Source: Eremomyces bilateralis CBS 781.70 (Eukaryota > Ascomycota > Dothideomycetes > Eremomycetales > Eremomycetaceae). From it: a stretch of 64,000 bases of DNA. The stretch is taken from positions 112,254 to 176,253 of the forward strand of contig NW_022985093.1 in assembly GCF_010015585.1 (NCBI RefSeq). The letters are read 5' to 3'. Below the pieces are notes generated by a model that saw only the letters and a list, made by a program, of their open reading frames with translations, searched no databases and was not told the origin of the DNA. Below, in pieces: positions 1-10,836 of this stretch (position 1 is the first letter of the stretch; the number at the start of each line of letters is the position of its first letter). Both the position numbers and the translations under genes were made by a program.

Positions 1-306
1 CTGCAGCTGCCAGAGATTATTTGGCTATACCAGCATCTGGGGTATCAGTCGAAAGACTGTTCAGTGGGGGAAGAGATCTCTTAGGAGTGCGGAGGAGCTC
101 AATGAGTGCAGAGACTATGAGGCGTCTTATGATGCTGCGAGATACATGGAAATAGCTTCAGAGATTTACGAATAATTACGAATAATTACGAATAATGCGA
201 ATATTATTCGTACGAATATTAGTAAGCGGAAATTCTAAATTTTATTCGTATTCGACTACGAATATTCGTACGAATATTCGTAATCGAATATTCGTGTCCA
301 GCCCTA
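1..306 (+). mobile_element. hAT transposon, 3' end (transposase C-terminus and terminal repeat)
   Basis: Bases 3-155 read as the last 50 residues of a hAT-superfamily transposase, ending at a TAG. The motif YLAIPASGVSVERLFSGG followed by an arginine/serine stretch and an LMMLRDTW-type end is the classic hAT dimerisation domain. Downstream is AT-rich DNA with repeated CGAATATTCG and ATTACGAATA units, ending in GTGTCCAGCCCTA near 306. That is the reverse complement of the usual hAT terminus (TAGGGCTGGACAC). The other end lies outside the window, so the 8-base target duplication cannot be tested. The visible reading frame is intact. Confidence 0.9.
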
Positions 307-755
307 ATGGCCAAAGACCTCTCTGTCTTTGAATGAGTGTCGAATCGTACGTAGCTTGAAGGCGTCTTTACGGATTTTCGGCATCTCAGAGAAATGAAGC
401 CTTATCAGCCGCTGAGAACCCCCACCTCGAAATCTGCGTATTTGACCGCCGGAAATAGTGCTTTAACGCAAGAAACGGCTTGCCGTCAAGAGGCTGAAGG
501 AAGTGGGTTGTTTGCGGAGGAAACGGAATCAGAATAATACTACCTGGTCGCGGTCAAACTGCGCCCAGACGATGCATCATGCATCATGTAATTACCTATC
601 ATCCACTGGATTCGCGACACTGACCTGCAGAGGGTGCTGCAATGGGCAAACATTCCCGGTTTTTTTATCCCAGTGCGAACATTCACAGCATTACCAGCCT
701 ACAAGAGGCCTACTAAACTAGAAAGTCTTTTATGGCTCCGTAATCCACACCATAT
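307..755. other. Intergenic, no gene seen
   Basis: This lies between the hAT terminus and the 3' end of the permease gene. Only short unconvincing reading frames are present, and no repeats or RNA genes were recognised. Confidence 0.6.
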
Positions 756-2405
756 TCACTTTTCGAGACCCGTCTCCTTGCGAATGCCCCTGCCAAGGAA
801 CTTGAGCCCGATGACACCCAGAGTCTGCGCGCCAGCCATCCCAGCGATGATCGAATAGCCAAGATGGAACTTCGGTGCCATAGTGCCCGTATTGAAGATC
901 AGAATCGGTACCCAGGCGTTAAAGGCAGCGCCGATTGCTTGTGCGCAACCTAGGATGAGTGCGCGTTCTTCTGGCAGGGCGGAGAACGTCTCATTAAGAT
1001 ACGACTAGGTCACAATTAGCTTTCACTCCTGGCTCAAGGTCGGAATATAAAGCTTACAATCATGATCGGACCGTACGCAAGTGTCGTGGCCATGCTGATA
1101 TATCCATAGAAGATTGCCCCTTGGCTCGGTGCGGCAGCAAGGACGGCGCAAGATACAGTGCCGACGATGCAGATGAAGAAGGCCACGAAGGTTCGGTTTC
1201 GCAGACCATCTGACAAGAAGCCATAGAAGATGGTGAAGACCAAACCGGCTGCGTGGGCAGATGTAGGGATGCTGAGAGCTTTGTTAGGTGTGAACACATG
1301 CAGTGGAATAGTAGACTGACATGTTGACTTGCGAGACCGAGTATGTCTTGAGCGCCTTGAGGTAGATAGCGAAGAAAGCAAGCGGATAAGTATCCAAGCA
1401 GAAGAAGATGTAGTTCACCACAAAAAGCCAGACGAAGGGCCGCATCGCCATGGTTTTGAAAGTTGTAAAAGTAGCGCCAGAGAACGGCTTCCGGCCAATT
1501 CTTGTCATTCTTGACTGTGCAAGCTCCCTTTCCTCCTCGCTAAGGTAGCGAGCCTTGGTGTTGTATGGCGAGTCGGGCACGGCAAAGAAGCCATAGAGTG
1601 AGCCTGGGACAGTGATGATGCCACACATGATGAAGAGCCATCTCCATCCGGCAAGTCCGTGGAGGCCATTCATACCATTGTAGACGCCAGCCTGCAGGTA
1701 CCCGGAGAACATATTCGCTGCGAAAGAGGCCGAGTAGAAGATACTTGCTCGCTTCGCTAGCTCCTTTGGCGTGTACCAGTTGCCAAGTAGCGTCATCGCG
1801 CCGATGTAGAACGGCGACTCGATCAACCCGATGAGGAAGCGCATGGCATAGACTTGCTTCGCATTACTGACCGCGGCAAAGCAGAACGTGATGATGGCCC
1901 AACAAACCTCGCAAGCGGGAAGATAATACGATGGCCTAACATAGGTGATGATATATTGACTGGGGATCATGCCAATGGTGTAGCCGATGGTCCAGAAGGT
2001 GGTGAAGTAATTATACTCGTCGCCAGTGAGATTGAGGTCTTCCTTCATGCCGGAGACATATGCATTAGCTAGGAAGGGTTAGCTCCATCGGTTATAAACT
2101 TCGTCGAGTGAAGGCTCACTCATGTTGGTGGTGTCGAGAAGCCGAATAAAGTAGCCAAAGCATGCCCAGCTCCTGGTTTGCTGTCAGTATACAGTCGTTC
2201 TCGTTAACGCTCTGCCTCCTTCAACTCACAGAATATATAGATCAAGCTTCCACAGCAGCCTCCTCTCCGCTGTCATAGTTCCGCCCCTCCACCATGGCTT
2301 AACATCGCCCTTCCCACTCTCACGATCGCTCTCGGAAGCATATTGCACCTCTTCATCAGGCACTTTTGCCTCGGACAGCTTCTGAACCTCGATAGGCGCA
2401 GTCAT
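756..2405 (-). CDS. Dal5-family (allantoate/anion:cation symporter) MFS permease
   Basis: This is a plasma-membrane major facilitator transporter of the fungal Dal5/anion:cation symporter family, whose members import small organic anions or amides such as allantoate, nicotinate and pantothenate. Five exons join in frame: 2405-2230, 2172-2120, 2068-1321, 1271-1058 and 1004-756, giving 479 residues. An acidic cytoplasmic N-terminus precedes the first helix and the family motif NAYVSGMKEDL. The mid-protein segment GWRWLFIMCGIITVPG and the second-half VNIIPTSAH segment at the exon 3/4 joint are also typical. The start is the first ATG with a continuous acidic leader. It is transcribed divergently from the TauD-type dioxygenase, suggesting uptake of that enzyme's substrate (inference). 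All introns have GT-AG ends and no breaks were seen. The substrate is not predictable. Confidence 0.88.
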
Positions 2406-3205
2406 GGTTCACCTCCAAGTGGATACAAGATTGATGAAAAGGTATGCACGGGGTGATGGGCTGATGGCTGCAGAGGATGATCGTTCGCCTACCAACTTAC
2501 CAACCACTGTTCTTATACACATATCCGATCGCTCGGTAGCATAATCCCGATCCATCATGCTAGTGAGCATGTTGGCATGCAATTGTCCAACGTTAGACTG
2601 TTTCAACGCAAGCTTCAATTGCGTGTAAGATAGGGATATGTTGCCATCATCAAAAATTTCCGTTCATCCGTTTCATTGCACGAATATCGGGTCGGGTTTC
2701 CTAGGCTGAAGGACACTCCACCATGGCAGCGTCAAATGAACCGCCAAATGAACTGCCAAATAAAACTGCACGATGATTTACTCTAACCGAAGCCAGCCAA
2801 TCGTTGCTCGGACAGGGCGGGTCCGATTCGGAAATGCCATTATTCCCAAGAGTCCTCCTGCTCATTGGTGCGACTTATAATACCATGCGGATGCCCAGGG
2901 TCTGAGTCATGTACTAAGACTGTACTATCCTACAGTCTAAGCTGGAACTATATCATATATGCAATAGTCTGGCGGCCAGATGCGGTAAAGGACTCCCGAT
3001 ACTGGTGCTATTCCTAAGACTAGATCATTCGTTATTTGTATATGGAATTGCGCAACTGATGCTATGCGATTCTGCGGGTCGAGCTCGGATAACGAGGCGC
3101 AAGTATTTCCAGAACTGGCCATCCCCAAGTTATATGAGGACGCCGTGAACCGAGACAAGTAGTTGAAGATCGTCTGTACCTGCTTTTGATAAGCAAGAAA
3201 TTAAG
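2406..3205. promoter_or_regulatory. Divergent intergenic region between permease and dioxygenase genes
   Basis: This 800-base region must hold the promoters of the two divergent genes. No convincing TATA box, tandem operator or additional gene was recognised. Confidence 0.5.
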
Positions 3206-4693
3206 ATGGCTACCGTTGACACCTTACCTTCATATGACCTTTGGAGCGACGCTCCCGGGTATCTGCTTAACAAGCCAGAATGGGAGGCCGCCAATGCGTC
3301 CCATCCAGCATCCTTCAGCTTCGGTGATGTCCCAAAGGGCTGGCCGAGCCAGATTACTGGGCCCTCGGTATGGACCGGTGATGATCTTCGTCGAAACCGT
3401 ATGTAGGACGAATTGTATGTATACAATGAGTTGACCATACTGAGACATTCATAGCCGACTCGTATCTCCGGATCCTCAAGGAGGAGGAGATCGAGGAAAT
3501 AGACACTGCCATCAAAGCATGGAAGCAGCTCTCCATTCCACAGATCGAGCTCTCCCGTTCCAACTTTCCTCTTCCCACACTTGGTCCCGTGCTGCGCCAG
3601 CTCGCCAACAATATCTACAATGGCACCGGCCTCCAAATCCTGCGTGGCTTTCCTATTGCTCAATACAGTACGGAAGACCAGATGATCGCGTTCCTCGGCA
3701 TTAATGCATGGATCGGCGACCAGAAGCTCAATCAAGGCGCTCAAAGGGCTGTCTGCCATATCAAGGTGAAGCGGAATATGGACTATGCTAATGACATTTT
3801 GCTGACACTTCTGTAGAGCATCGCCCACCTTGATCCCTCCCAGCGCGGCAAGATCTACGTCTCTGCCCAAGACACGAATCCACAGATGTACCACAGCGAT
3901 GCAGGTGGGGATATCGTAGGCTTGATGGCCGTGAGCACGTCTGGCAAAGGCGGCAGGTCAAAGGTCGCGAGTGCGGCGCAGGTCTACAATCATCTTGCAA
4001 AGCATCGGCCGGACATCGCACGCATCTTAGCCGAACACAAGTTCCGATGGCAGGCGTACGACTTTTTCCAAGCTCTTCTCATATTTTTTCACTGACGATA
4101 TCGCAGGGTTGGCATCCCTAAAGACGGTGTCCGCCTAATCCACTACCAAGACGGGAAACTCTTCCTCAACTTCTCGACTCGCACATTCATCGGGTATGGC
4201 GAGGTTCCCGATCGTGACACAAACTTCCCAGAATTGACTTTCGAAGAACGCGAAGTCTTCGGGGGGTGGCAATGGGTCGCTGATCAGTACAGCTTCTCCA
4301 CGGAGTTGCAAACAGGCGATATAGAATGGTATGACCTTTCTCCTCCTTGGGAATGGAAATACAAAGGCACTGACAACTATGCTCTAAAGGGTCAACAACC
4401 TCCACCACCAGCATGCGCGCTTTGGCTTCACCGAAGATCCTTCAAATCCGCGTCACCTCCTCCGCGTCTGGCTACGTGACAGCGAACTGAGCCCGAAGAA
4501 GCCGGCAGATATGCAGAACAAATTCGATGCTATGTTTGGTGTTGAGCCGAACCTTGTACCGGTGGATGAGCTCGAGGAGGATGTTATCCGGAAAAGTACG
4601 GGAATTTTCACTGGATCGTGTGAAAAGGCTCTGGCCGACTATCGGCTGGAAAAAGGTGGCATAGGCGCGTTAAACAAGAAAGCCGACAGGTAA
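3206..4693 (+). CDS. TauD/TfdA-family Fe(II)/2-oxoglutarate-dependent dioxygenase
   Basis: This is a predicted non-haem iron, 2-oxoglutarate-dependent oxygenase of the TauD superfamily as found in fungal catabolic loci. Five exons (3206-3398, 3455-3765, 3817-4055, 4107-4328, 4390-4693) join in frame to 422 residues. The N-terminal half contains the LPTLGPVLRQLANNIYNGTG segment followed by an LRGFP strand typical of the fungal group. The iron-binding HxD is visible as YHSDAGGD. The distal histidine is in HHQHARFGF, and the likely 2-oxoglutarate arginine is in LLRVWLRD. The start ATG follows an A-rich leader (aagATGGCT). The protein is probably cytosolic. Its neighbours are a Dal5-type permease (divergent) and an interrupted SDR gene (convergent). 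The substrate is unknown; taurine itself is only one possibility. Confidence 0.85.
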
Positions 4694-5077
4694 ATATGCT
4701 GGGACACGTTCGGCATGATCACATAGACCGCGTAGGCTTCCAGAAGCTATTAATTCGATGGTAATTGGTATACCAAGGCCAACATATGCTAAGTATATCT
4801 GGATAATGTGGCCAACTTGAGGAATGGAGAGGGTGTACGCGCGGATGGACTCTTCAAATGAACAAATGATTGCATGATATCAAAATTTTTGTTCGTACCC
4901 AGCACGTACCTTTGTATGGATATCCCTTCTTGCTTGCTGTGCGAGCGAACCGTGACATATGGAGTAATAAGGTATGTGTTCAATGAGCAACATCGACGTG
5001 TTCACCTAACAATACCCCATCGAGCCACCCCTTCTCCTTCATTTTAGTGCAGTTTGAGCAATCATTTTGAACATCTC
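4694..5077. other. Convergent intergenic region, no gene seen
   Basis: Downstream sequences of the dioxygenase (+) and the SDR (-). Nothing further was recognised. Confidence 0.6.
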
Positions 5078-5722
5078 CTATCGCCCCTTTTCCCAACCCT
5101 CACCTGCCATCTTCGGAAGCCCACCCACATAAATAACATCGTCGCCCTTGTCAAGTCCATCCCAAGCCTCCGCCGTAAATGTCTCCAGTGGCATCAGGAC
5201 GTGCTCTGGTACATGTACGCCTGGCTGATTTTTCTCGCTGTGCAGCTCTGTCTTCACTGCGGGAGGCACAATCTCCACAACCTGTACAACTCCTGGCCCG
5301 GCCCTCATCTGTTCCTGTAGACATATAACGAACGAGTGGAGTGCCGCTTTAGTTGCACTGTAGTTCAGACAACGTGGAGCGGGGACCAAAGCCAGGCCGG
5401 AGCTGATGAAAACCAGGTAGCCCTTAGATTGCGCTTGGAGGTGAGGTAGGAATGCCTTGACAAGATGAATGTACGAGAGGTAGTTAGTTGTTATTTCAGC
5501 ACTAACAACCTCTAGATTAACTGTGTCCGGATTGGAGAAGTCGAAGCTTCGCTGGATCCCGGCGTTGAGGATGACTGAATCTAGATCCGGGTGCTTCTTC
5601 ATGATATCATTCGCAAAACTTCCAATCTGGTCGAGCTGAGTGATATCCACCTGGTAGGCCGTTACTTTGTCCTTGCCGTGTTTGCTGGCAAACTCGTCCA
5701 GCCTGTCTTCGCGGCATCCAGT
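5078..5722 (-). pseudogene. Short-chain dehydrogenase (DltE-like), C-terminal three quarters of a split gene
   Basis: This is an NAD(P)-dependent SDR of the DltE-like fungal group, an oxidoreductase with a Rossmann fold. The fragment reads openly for 214 residues to a stop at 5078. It begins TGCREDRLDEF (end of the cofactor-binding beta2/alpha2 region), then has an ITQLD segment, the NAG motif (LNAGIQRSF), the catalytic serine (FISSGLAL) and YSATK (Tyr and Lys of the YxxxK motif). The nucleotide-binding TGxxxGIG segment is missing here. It lies 17 kb away at 22967-23058, with 10 more bases at 8403-8412, because transposons interrupted the gene. With the insertions and one copy of each duplication removed, 645+10+92 bases make exactly 249 codons. 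The gene is therefore disrupted in this genome, but its pieces carry no other damage. Confidence 0.85.
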
Positions 5723-8400
5723 CCCTTACTAGGTTTTCATGCCACTTGGCGTGGCCGCGCTAGCACCACCCCCTGAAGCACTTAGCTTAATAGTTTGGAA
5801 GAATTACGAGTTCTTACTTGTCAAGATGTCACATTTGATTTGTATGCAATCCTCATATAGTATAAAGTTGTCGCACGTGATGTGCTAAAATGGTTGGGAG
5901 TGAGGTGCTGTTGTTCCAGCAGCGAAGTTGTTGTATTGTGTAAGTTGTGTGTTCTAGCTGAATGCCTGGTCCCCAGGCCCTACAGATATACGAGAGTCAC
6001 GGCAAGATTATTAATGCAGTTTGTAGCCTTGGACTCCTAGAGCTCATGCCTTGGCCTGCGACAAAAGTAAATAGACACAATTACCATAGAGGAATCTAGT
6101 AGTATCTAGCTAGGTCTTTGACTGTGGAATGGTTCTATACAACTAGTACAGAGAGAAAATCCTTCTCCACAGATCTCACAGTAAAAGAAGGTCCTTCGGT
6201 CCTTGATTTGGTTATCCCTTAGCTTTTTCCACCTACACAACCAACACCACCGTCGCATCCCTCTTGAAATTCGTGCCAGGCGATGAACACCACTTCTAAG
6301 AGTAGTATGATACGGGAACTCCGTATTTGGCCGTACGTACGAGTTACCGGATCTCCTGATCCCTCGGTTGCCTCGAATTGAGGACCTTCCTGCTCATTGA
6401 AGCCCTGTACTACTCGGGGACCATGACCATCTGAGATACCTTTGATGACCATATTCCAGGCAAGCTGTAGACGGAAATCCTTAAGGCTCTGTAGGTATCT
6501 AATATTCTGCTTTCGAAACTGACATGTACCGAGGATATGAGCGTTCGAAGCAGTCGTATCGAGTATCCAGAAGAGAATAGGATACCATGTTTTCTGGCTA
6601 ATTAGGTGGGATGTGAAGTAAGCTCGGCGTTGATCCGCGATATCGACGCCTCCCATAAAGCTATTGTATAGTATGGCAGCTTTAGGTTGTAGAACCGGTA
6701 TCTCGTGGACCCCAGGAGGGTAGATTTGATCAAGTTCTCGCTGGTACGCAGCTGTACCAGTCGCGGGACGCCTCCGAGGTACCCAATCATTCTCTTCTGG
6801 CTCAAAAATGGTATGGAGGAAACGTATGAGTACCCGATCCTTCCATAAGAGGCTGGCAACATCGCGAACGCAGAGGAAGTCCTGCTTTTGAAGCGGCCAT
6901 CTGCAATTGTCCTTTACCTCTTTGAAGTGCTGTAACGGGTACTCTTTATACGACGTCCTAGTCGTCCCACAGGCCCCAATCCTCATTTTTCGAAGGACTG
7001 AGAGCAGGCGAATATCGGTAAAGTAGTTATCCATAAAGATAACAAACTTGCGGAGACTGACAGGAAGAGAGGCTACCAAGGTAACAACCGCCTTTGAGGT
7101 AGCCGTAAGCTCAAGATTCTCGTATCTATGGGGGGGCTGATAGTTTACACCATGGATTGATGATGTATCCTTCCTTCCTCCGGTATCAAAGCTTCCTCCT
7201 AAGGTAAAAAGAAAGCTATAAACATAGCCTCTATCGGCGAGGGCAAGGATTTTATAGCCAACAGGGATAGGCTTGCCTTTAATAGAGACAATCTCCTTTG
7301 ATCGACCCGTAAACTTGACCATAATCTCATCGATTGAGACGTAGTTTAAGGGGAGATATACTTGGTTGAAGCGAGCACCTAAAAGCGAGGCAATTGGTTG
7401 TACTTTGTCGAAGACGGAGGTCGGCTGCGGCTCTGTATCGGGATCAGAGGTGGATAATCCGTTTGATCTGCTTCTATCTTCGAAAGGACATAAACCTAGA
7501 GATACAGTGAAGAGGCCGCTGGCCATTCCTACTCCTGAGATCCCCTCGAGAAGCGATATTAAAGGTACCCATGTAAAGGACAAGGCCCAGCCATATCCGG
7601 ATATGGCCGGCGGTAACAGGCCTAATCGAGATTTCATGCTTCTGGGCGTACCGGTTGGAGTGCTCTGCGATCGTCTTATAAATGCCTTCATCAAATAGCT
7701 GGGAGAAAAGGACAAGCGGAAGATCCCATCGCTCAGCAAGTTCTTCGAAGGAAGCGGGAGGGCGATCGTGAAGCATTGGGTCTAGGGACTGACCATTGCC
7801 ATGGAAAATCCCGCAGCCAGTACAACCTGGAGTCCCACAGGATACACTCTGGGTGTCGGTAGCGCAGAGAGGGCCTTGGACGCCAATGAAGAGATCAAGC
7901 AACGCTTCGGGGTAGTGATAGTATGAGACGTATCCTTGCATCTTTTTAAAGTACGCCCCAGGCTACCCTAAAGGCCTCTTAGTAGCAGGATCAATAGCTA
8001 TGTAGGAGGCATCCCCAGGTTGTCCAATTGGCGTAGGAAGAGATCCAGCGGAGGATGTTGCAGGCTCAACCTGAGGTTGCTGTAATTGGGACTCCGGATC
8101 CGCTTCCGCAGCGGTGGTAGCATCAGACGGCACTCTCCATACAAATTCAGTGGTGAGCTCATCCTCAGATACCTCGTCATCGGAAGCGGTGGCGTCTGAA
8201 GCTGATGGGAGCATCGAAAGCATAGTTGATCGCTTTGATTGTACAGAGTAGAGTTGCAATGAGCAATGGAGCTGGCAAAAAGGCGCAAAGGCTGTAATTT
8301 TCGTACCGCGTTGTGATTGGAGCCTATTAGTACGCTAACTTAGCGCCACCAAGCCCCTCCCGGCACTGAAAAGGAATGGACCAGATGGACCGTGTATGGG
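5723..8400 (-). mobile_element. piggyBac-superfamily DNA transposon, degenerate
   Basis: The 2,678-base element lies in the SDR gene. Its ends form imperfect inverted repeats: CCCTTACTAGGT at the left, and a right end whose complement reads CCCATACACGGT (9 of 12 identical). The flanks share only GT (5721-5722 and 8401-8402) rather than the TTAA typical of piggyBac. Apart from the transposase at 6219-8259 it holds only short non-coding ends of about 500 and 140 bases. The limits come from the host gene: bases immediately outside both ends belong to one SDR reading frame. Confidence 0.75.
6219..8259 (-). pseudogene. piggyBac (DDE_Tnp_1_7) transposase, broken
   Basis: The DDE transposase has three collinear segments on the minus strand. 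An acidic, serine-rich N-terminus (8259-7966) ends at an in-frame TAG (7965-7963). The next segment (to about 7480) shares its frame and contains the WDLPLVLFSQLFDEGIY and IRIWLGLVLYMG motifs. The reading frame then shifts by one position around 7480-7500. The third segment (down to 6219) holds the catalytic core: SIDEIMVKFTGR (first Asp region), FIMDNYFTD (second Asp) and NSFMGGVDIADQRRAYF (third acidic and conserved GGVD motif). The order and the motifs are diagnostic of piggyBac. One stop and one frameshift make it non-autonomous as assembled. A short cysteine-bearing C-terminus such as the PGBD zinc finger is not obvious. Confidence 0.85.
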
Positions 8401-8412
8401 GTAGCGATAACA
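8401..8412 (-). pseudogene. Ten-base central remnant of the SDR gene between two transposons, plus target duplications
   Basis: Twelve bases of host gene remain between the piggyBac element and the copia 5' LTR. GT at 8401-8402 repeats 5721-5722, and TAACA at 8408-8412 repeats 22962-22966. Read on the minus strand after HV of the 5' fragment, they supply the codons for I-A-T leading into GCREDRL of the 3' fragment. Confidence 0.75.
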
Positions 8413-8625
8413 TGTCACAGAAAGTGACAGAATCTGTGTTTCTTGACGTTTCCCCACTGCTTCATTCCGTATTCGATTCTATACCCCTATTCTTTCCCTT
8501 TTTAGGGAATAGATCACCATTGTAAACCATATAAAATAGCTGCAGGAACAGCCTGTTTTCGTAGGATCCGGCTCTTCAGGATCAAGTTCAATCTATCTAC
8601 GCTCTTTTGGAATCTAACGGGGTTT
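8413..8625 (+). repeat. copia 5' LTR, first part
   Basis: It begins TGTCACAGAA and matches the first four fifths of the LTR at 22700-22961, including TTTCCCTTTTTAGGGAATAG and the TATAAAATAGC promoter-like box. The match stops abruptly at GGTTT, where the 9.35 kb insertion begins. The rest of this LTR resumes at 17976. Confidence 0.9.
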
Positions 8626-8633
8626 TGTCGCAA
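8621..8633 (+). repeat. Left end of the 9.35 kb insertion: target duplication GGTTT and terminal inverted repeat TGTCGCAA
   Basis: GGTTT (8621-8625) belongs to the interrupted copia LTR and is repeated at 17976-17980. TGTCGCAA (8626-8633) is the perfect inverse of TTGCGACA at 17968-17975. The uninterrupted 3' LTR contains the GGTTT once at the matching place. Confidence 0.85.
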
Positions 8634-10836
8634 TTCGCGGGGTGATGATTAAGCACGTTCGCTGCTTTTGCTCAGTTGCTGTAGAGTCACAACGCAAGTT
8701 GGTCTTGACGATTCCCATTGTCTCCTCAAAAGGAGATCTAGCTAGTAAAACAGTTGAAGATAATTAAATACAAGGTAAATAAGACGACGGCAGGTGGACC
8801 GCCAGAATGGCAGGCTTGCCCAACCGTGCATGCTCATTGGCCGAAACCCATGATCCGAAGGTTTCCCGCCTGCTCTGCCCAGTTCGCCTGCTTCGACCTC
8901 CCATATAAAACGCGCATTCCACCATTCGTTCTTCTGCCGTTTTATTTCATCGCTCTCGTCTTCTTCCCCTTCCCTCTCCTCTCAAACCCCTCAACTACTA
9001 CGGCGACCGAGAATCCACGACCGCTCTTCATTCTTCGCTTGCTCCCTGCTCCACTGCGTCTCTGGTTTCGCTGCGTTCCCTAGCCGCCCCGCTCCCTCCT
9101 GATCGCCGTCTCAAGTGTTGCACTCTGTCCACACGGCGCTGCGGTCTCTTCTGCTGGTCATTTTATTCTCAAGGAGCTCGTCTGCCTGGATTGCTAGGCA
9201 TGCCTCCCGTTCCCTGGACCGTTTCTCTCCCTCTCGAGAGTGAGACGGTCGGTCTCCCTAAATCCGAATCCGAATCCAACCTCCTCCCTCTCCACGCTCC
9301 TGCCCAAGTCCAGCAGGTGGCCGGCCATCTCGCTCACATCCTGCTCGCGAGCTCGGAGTGGCCCACACAGCCCCCGGCATTGGGGCCCGTTGATTCCGTT
9401 CGGCGACGCCGACTCCAGCGCCTTGGTTCACCGTCATCCTCAATCCGAGTCATGGAAGTCGGTCACAAGGTCCACGGCTCATGACGATCCTAGACCCCTG
9501 TATCATTGTTTTCGTCGCTTTGCTGCCTACGTGGCACTGCCGGACTTGTGGGCTGAGCCGGTCTGGATGAGGCGGAGGTGGGGAAGGAAAAGCAAGGCGA
9601 CGGCGAGACGAGCAGTGGCGGTCGCGTTCATGCTCAAGGAGGGCCACGAGAGGGCGAGAGGGCGAGACGGTGAGACGGTGAGAGGCATACGCATGTTACG
9701 CTTCCTCCTTTAGCTCCTTGGCTTTCCGGAAGTAGTTGGTGAGTTGGAAATCTATCTGACACCCGGCGATCCCGAAGGATCTTCAAAAAACCTGCTCATC
9801 TCGCCTAGCCTGCTGAGCCCGCGTCTCAGGCAGCAGCTGGAGCGGTCGAGGGGATAGGTGTGGTCGGAGCGCAGGGGATTGAAAGGGGCGAAGGGACTGG
9901 CTCAAAATCTGGGACGTTATGGAACGATGACGCTGTCACCAGACACACATGATGCAGCATGGGCCATGGTTCTGCCCCAGAAAGGCCGCACCGCCATCAG
10001 GCGCGAATCTCGGACTGAGTTTCCCGAGAGAGCGCATATGACCGAATACGAGCCAATTCATACGTCGCCGTTCATGCGTTAAGCATCTCCGGCCCTTGTA
10101 TGGCTGAACGTTAGGGACGATGTGTTAGATTACGCGCTCGCCCCTTCGTCAAGAGGGAGGTTATCGGATGGAATACCCTAGAATGGTGGATTCGCGCGGA
10201 CGGAGCTCTTGTTCCGGTCCAAGATTGAGCTACCCTTTTCCGAGCCGCCTTTGGAAGCGGCAAGTTCGGAGGCTGAGCAGCTCCATGTCGCACATTATCG
10301 CATGACGAGGGCTTTCGCGCCGCTTGAAACGCGGGATCCTTCAGGGAACGAAGGCATGACGCGGGCCTCATTCAAAGGCTGCAATGATGCAATTCAGGAT
10401 CGAAAAGGGGACACGTCAGCTCAGCCTCCTTCGCTCCGGCAGATGGGCGAGCAGGCGATATCATGCTTGATTGACTTTCTACGCTTCAGCTGCACATGTT
10501 TGTTCCATCCTTCTACCTAGAAGACCGCTGCAACTGCTCCAGGAAATGGGTATGCTCGTCTAGCGCTGGCGATGGCATTTCATTCCCTTACCCCTTTGAT
10601 TGAATCAATAGCCTCGGTCTTATCAGGCTCACTCTTCTCACAAGATCCGATTTAGAAGCGCCGAGCCAGAGCTGGCGGATAATCCGCTCACGGGCGAGCT
10701 GGATAAACAAGGCGAGCCTGCTTCCCGGCATAAAAGGTTTCCCTGCTCCCTGCTCCCTCCTTTCAAAGGTCAGCGACTCCTCTACACTTTTAAAGGATCA
10801 CACGTATTCTAGAGTGAAAACTGCGCAAAAACGGAC
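8634..10836. other. Long GC-rich leader-like region inside the 9.35 kb insertion, no supported gene
   Basis: A TATA-like box (CATATAAAACGC, near 8902) is followed by a pyrimidine-rich stretch (about 8930-9100) that looks like a fungal promoter and 5' leader. A second TATA-like box (GGCATAAAAGG, near 10729) lies about 100 bases before the SANT/Myb gene start. Open frames at 9191-9484 and 9240-9713 lack recognisable domains and have the composition of non-coding GC-rich DNA. A short degenerate repeat of GGGCGAGA/GGTGAGA occurs near 9650-9680. Confidence 0.4.

Noticed and set aside
5723-5830. A glycine-rich GGAS-like stretch on the minus strand next to the SDR fragment, which could be read as its N-terminus after an intron
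   Set aside because: The frame does not continue into the SDR. The true N-terminal fragment with GATSGIG lies at 22967-23058 and fits to the base, so this is chance similarity inside the piggyBac end.
9191-9713. Overlapping open frames of 97 and 157 codons in the GC-rich leader region
   Set aside because: They have low-complexity composition, overlap in two frames, and show no domain.
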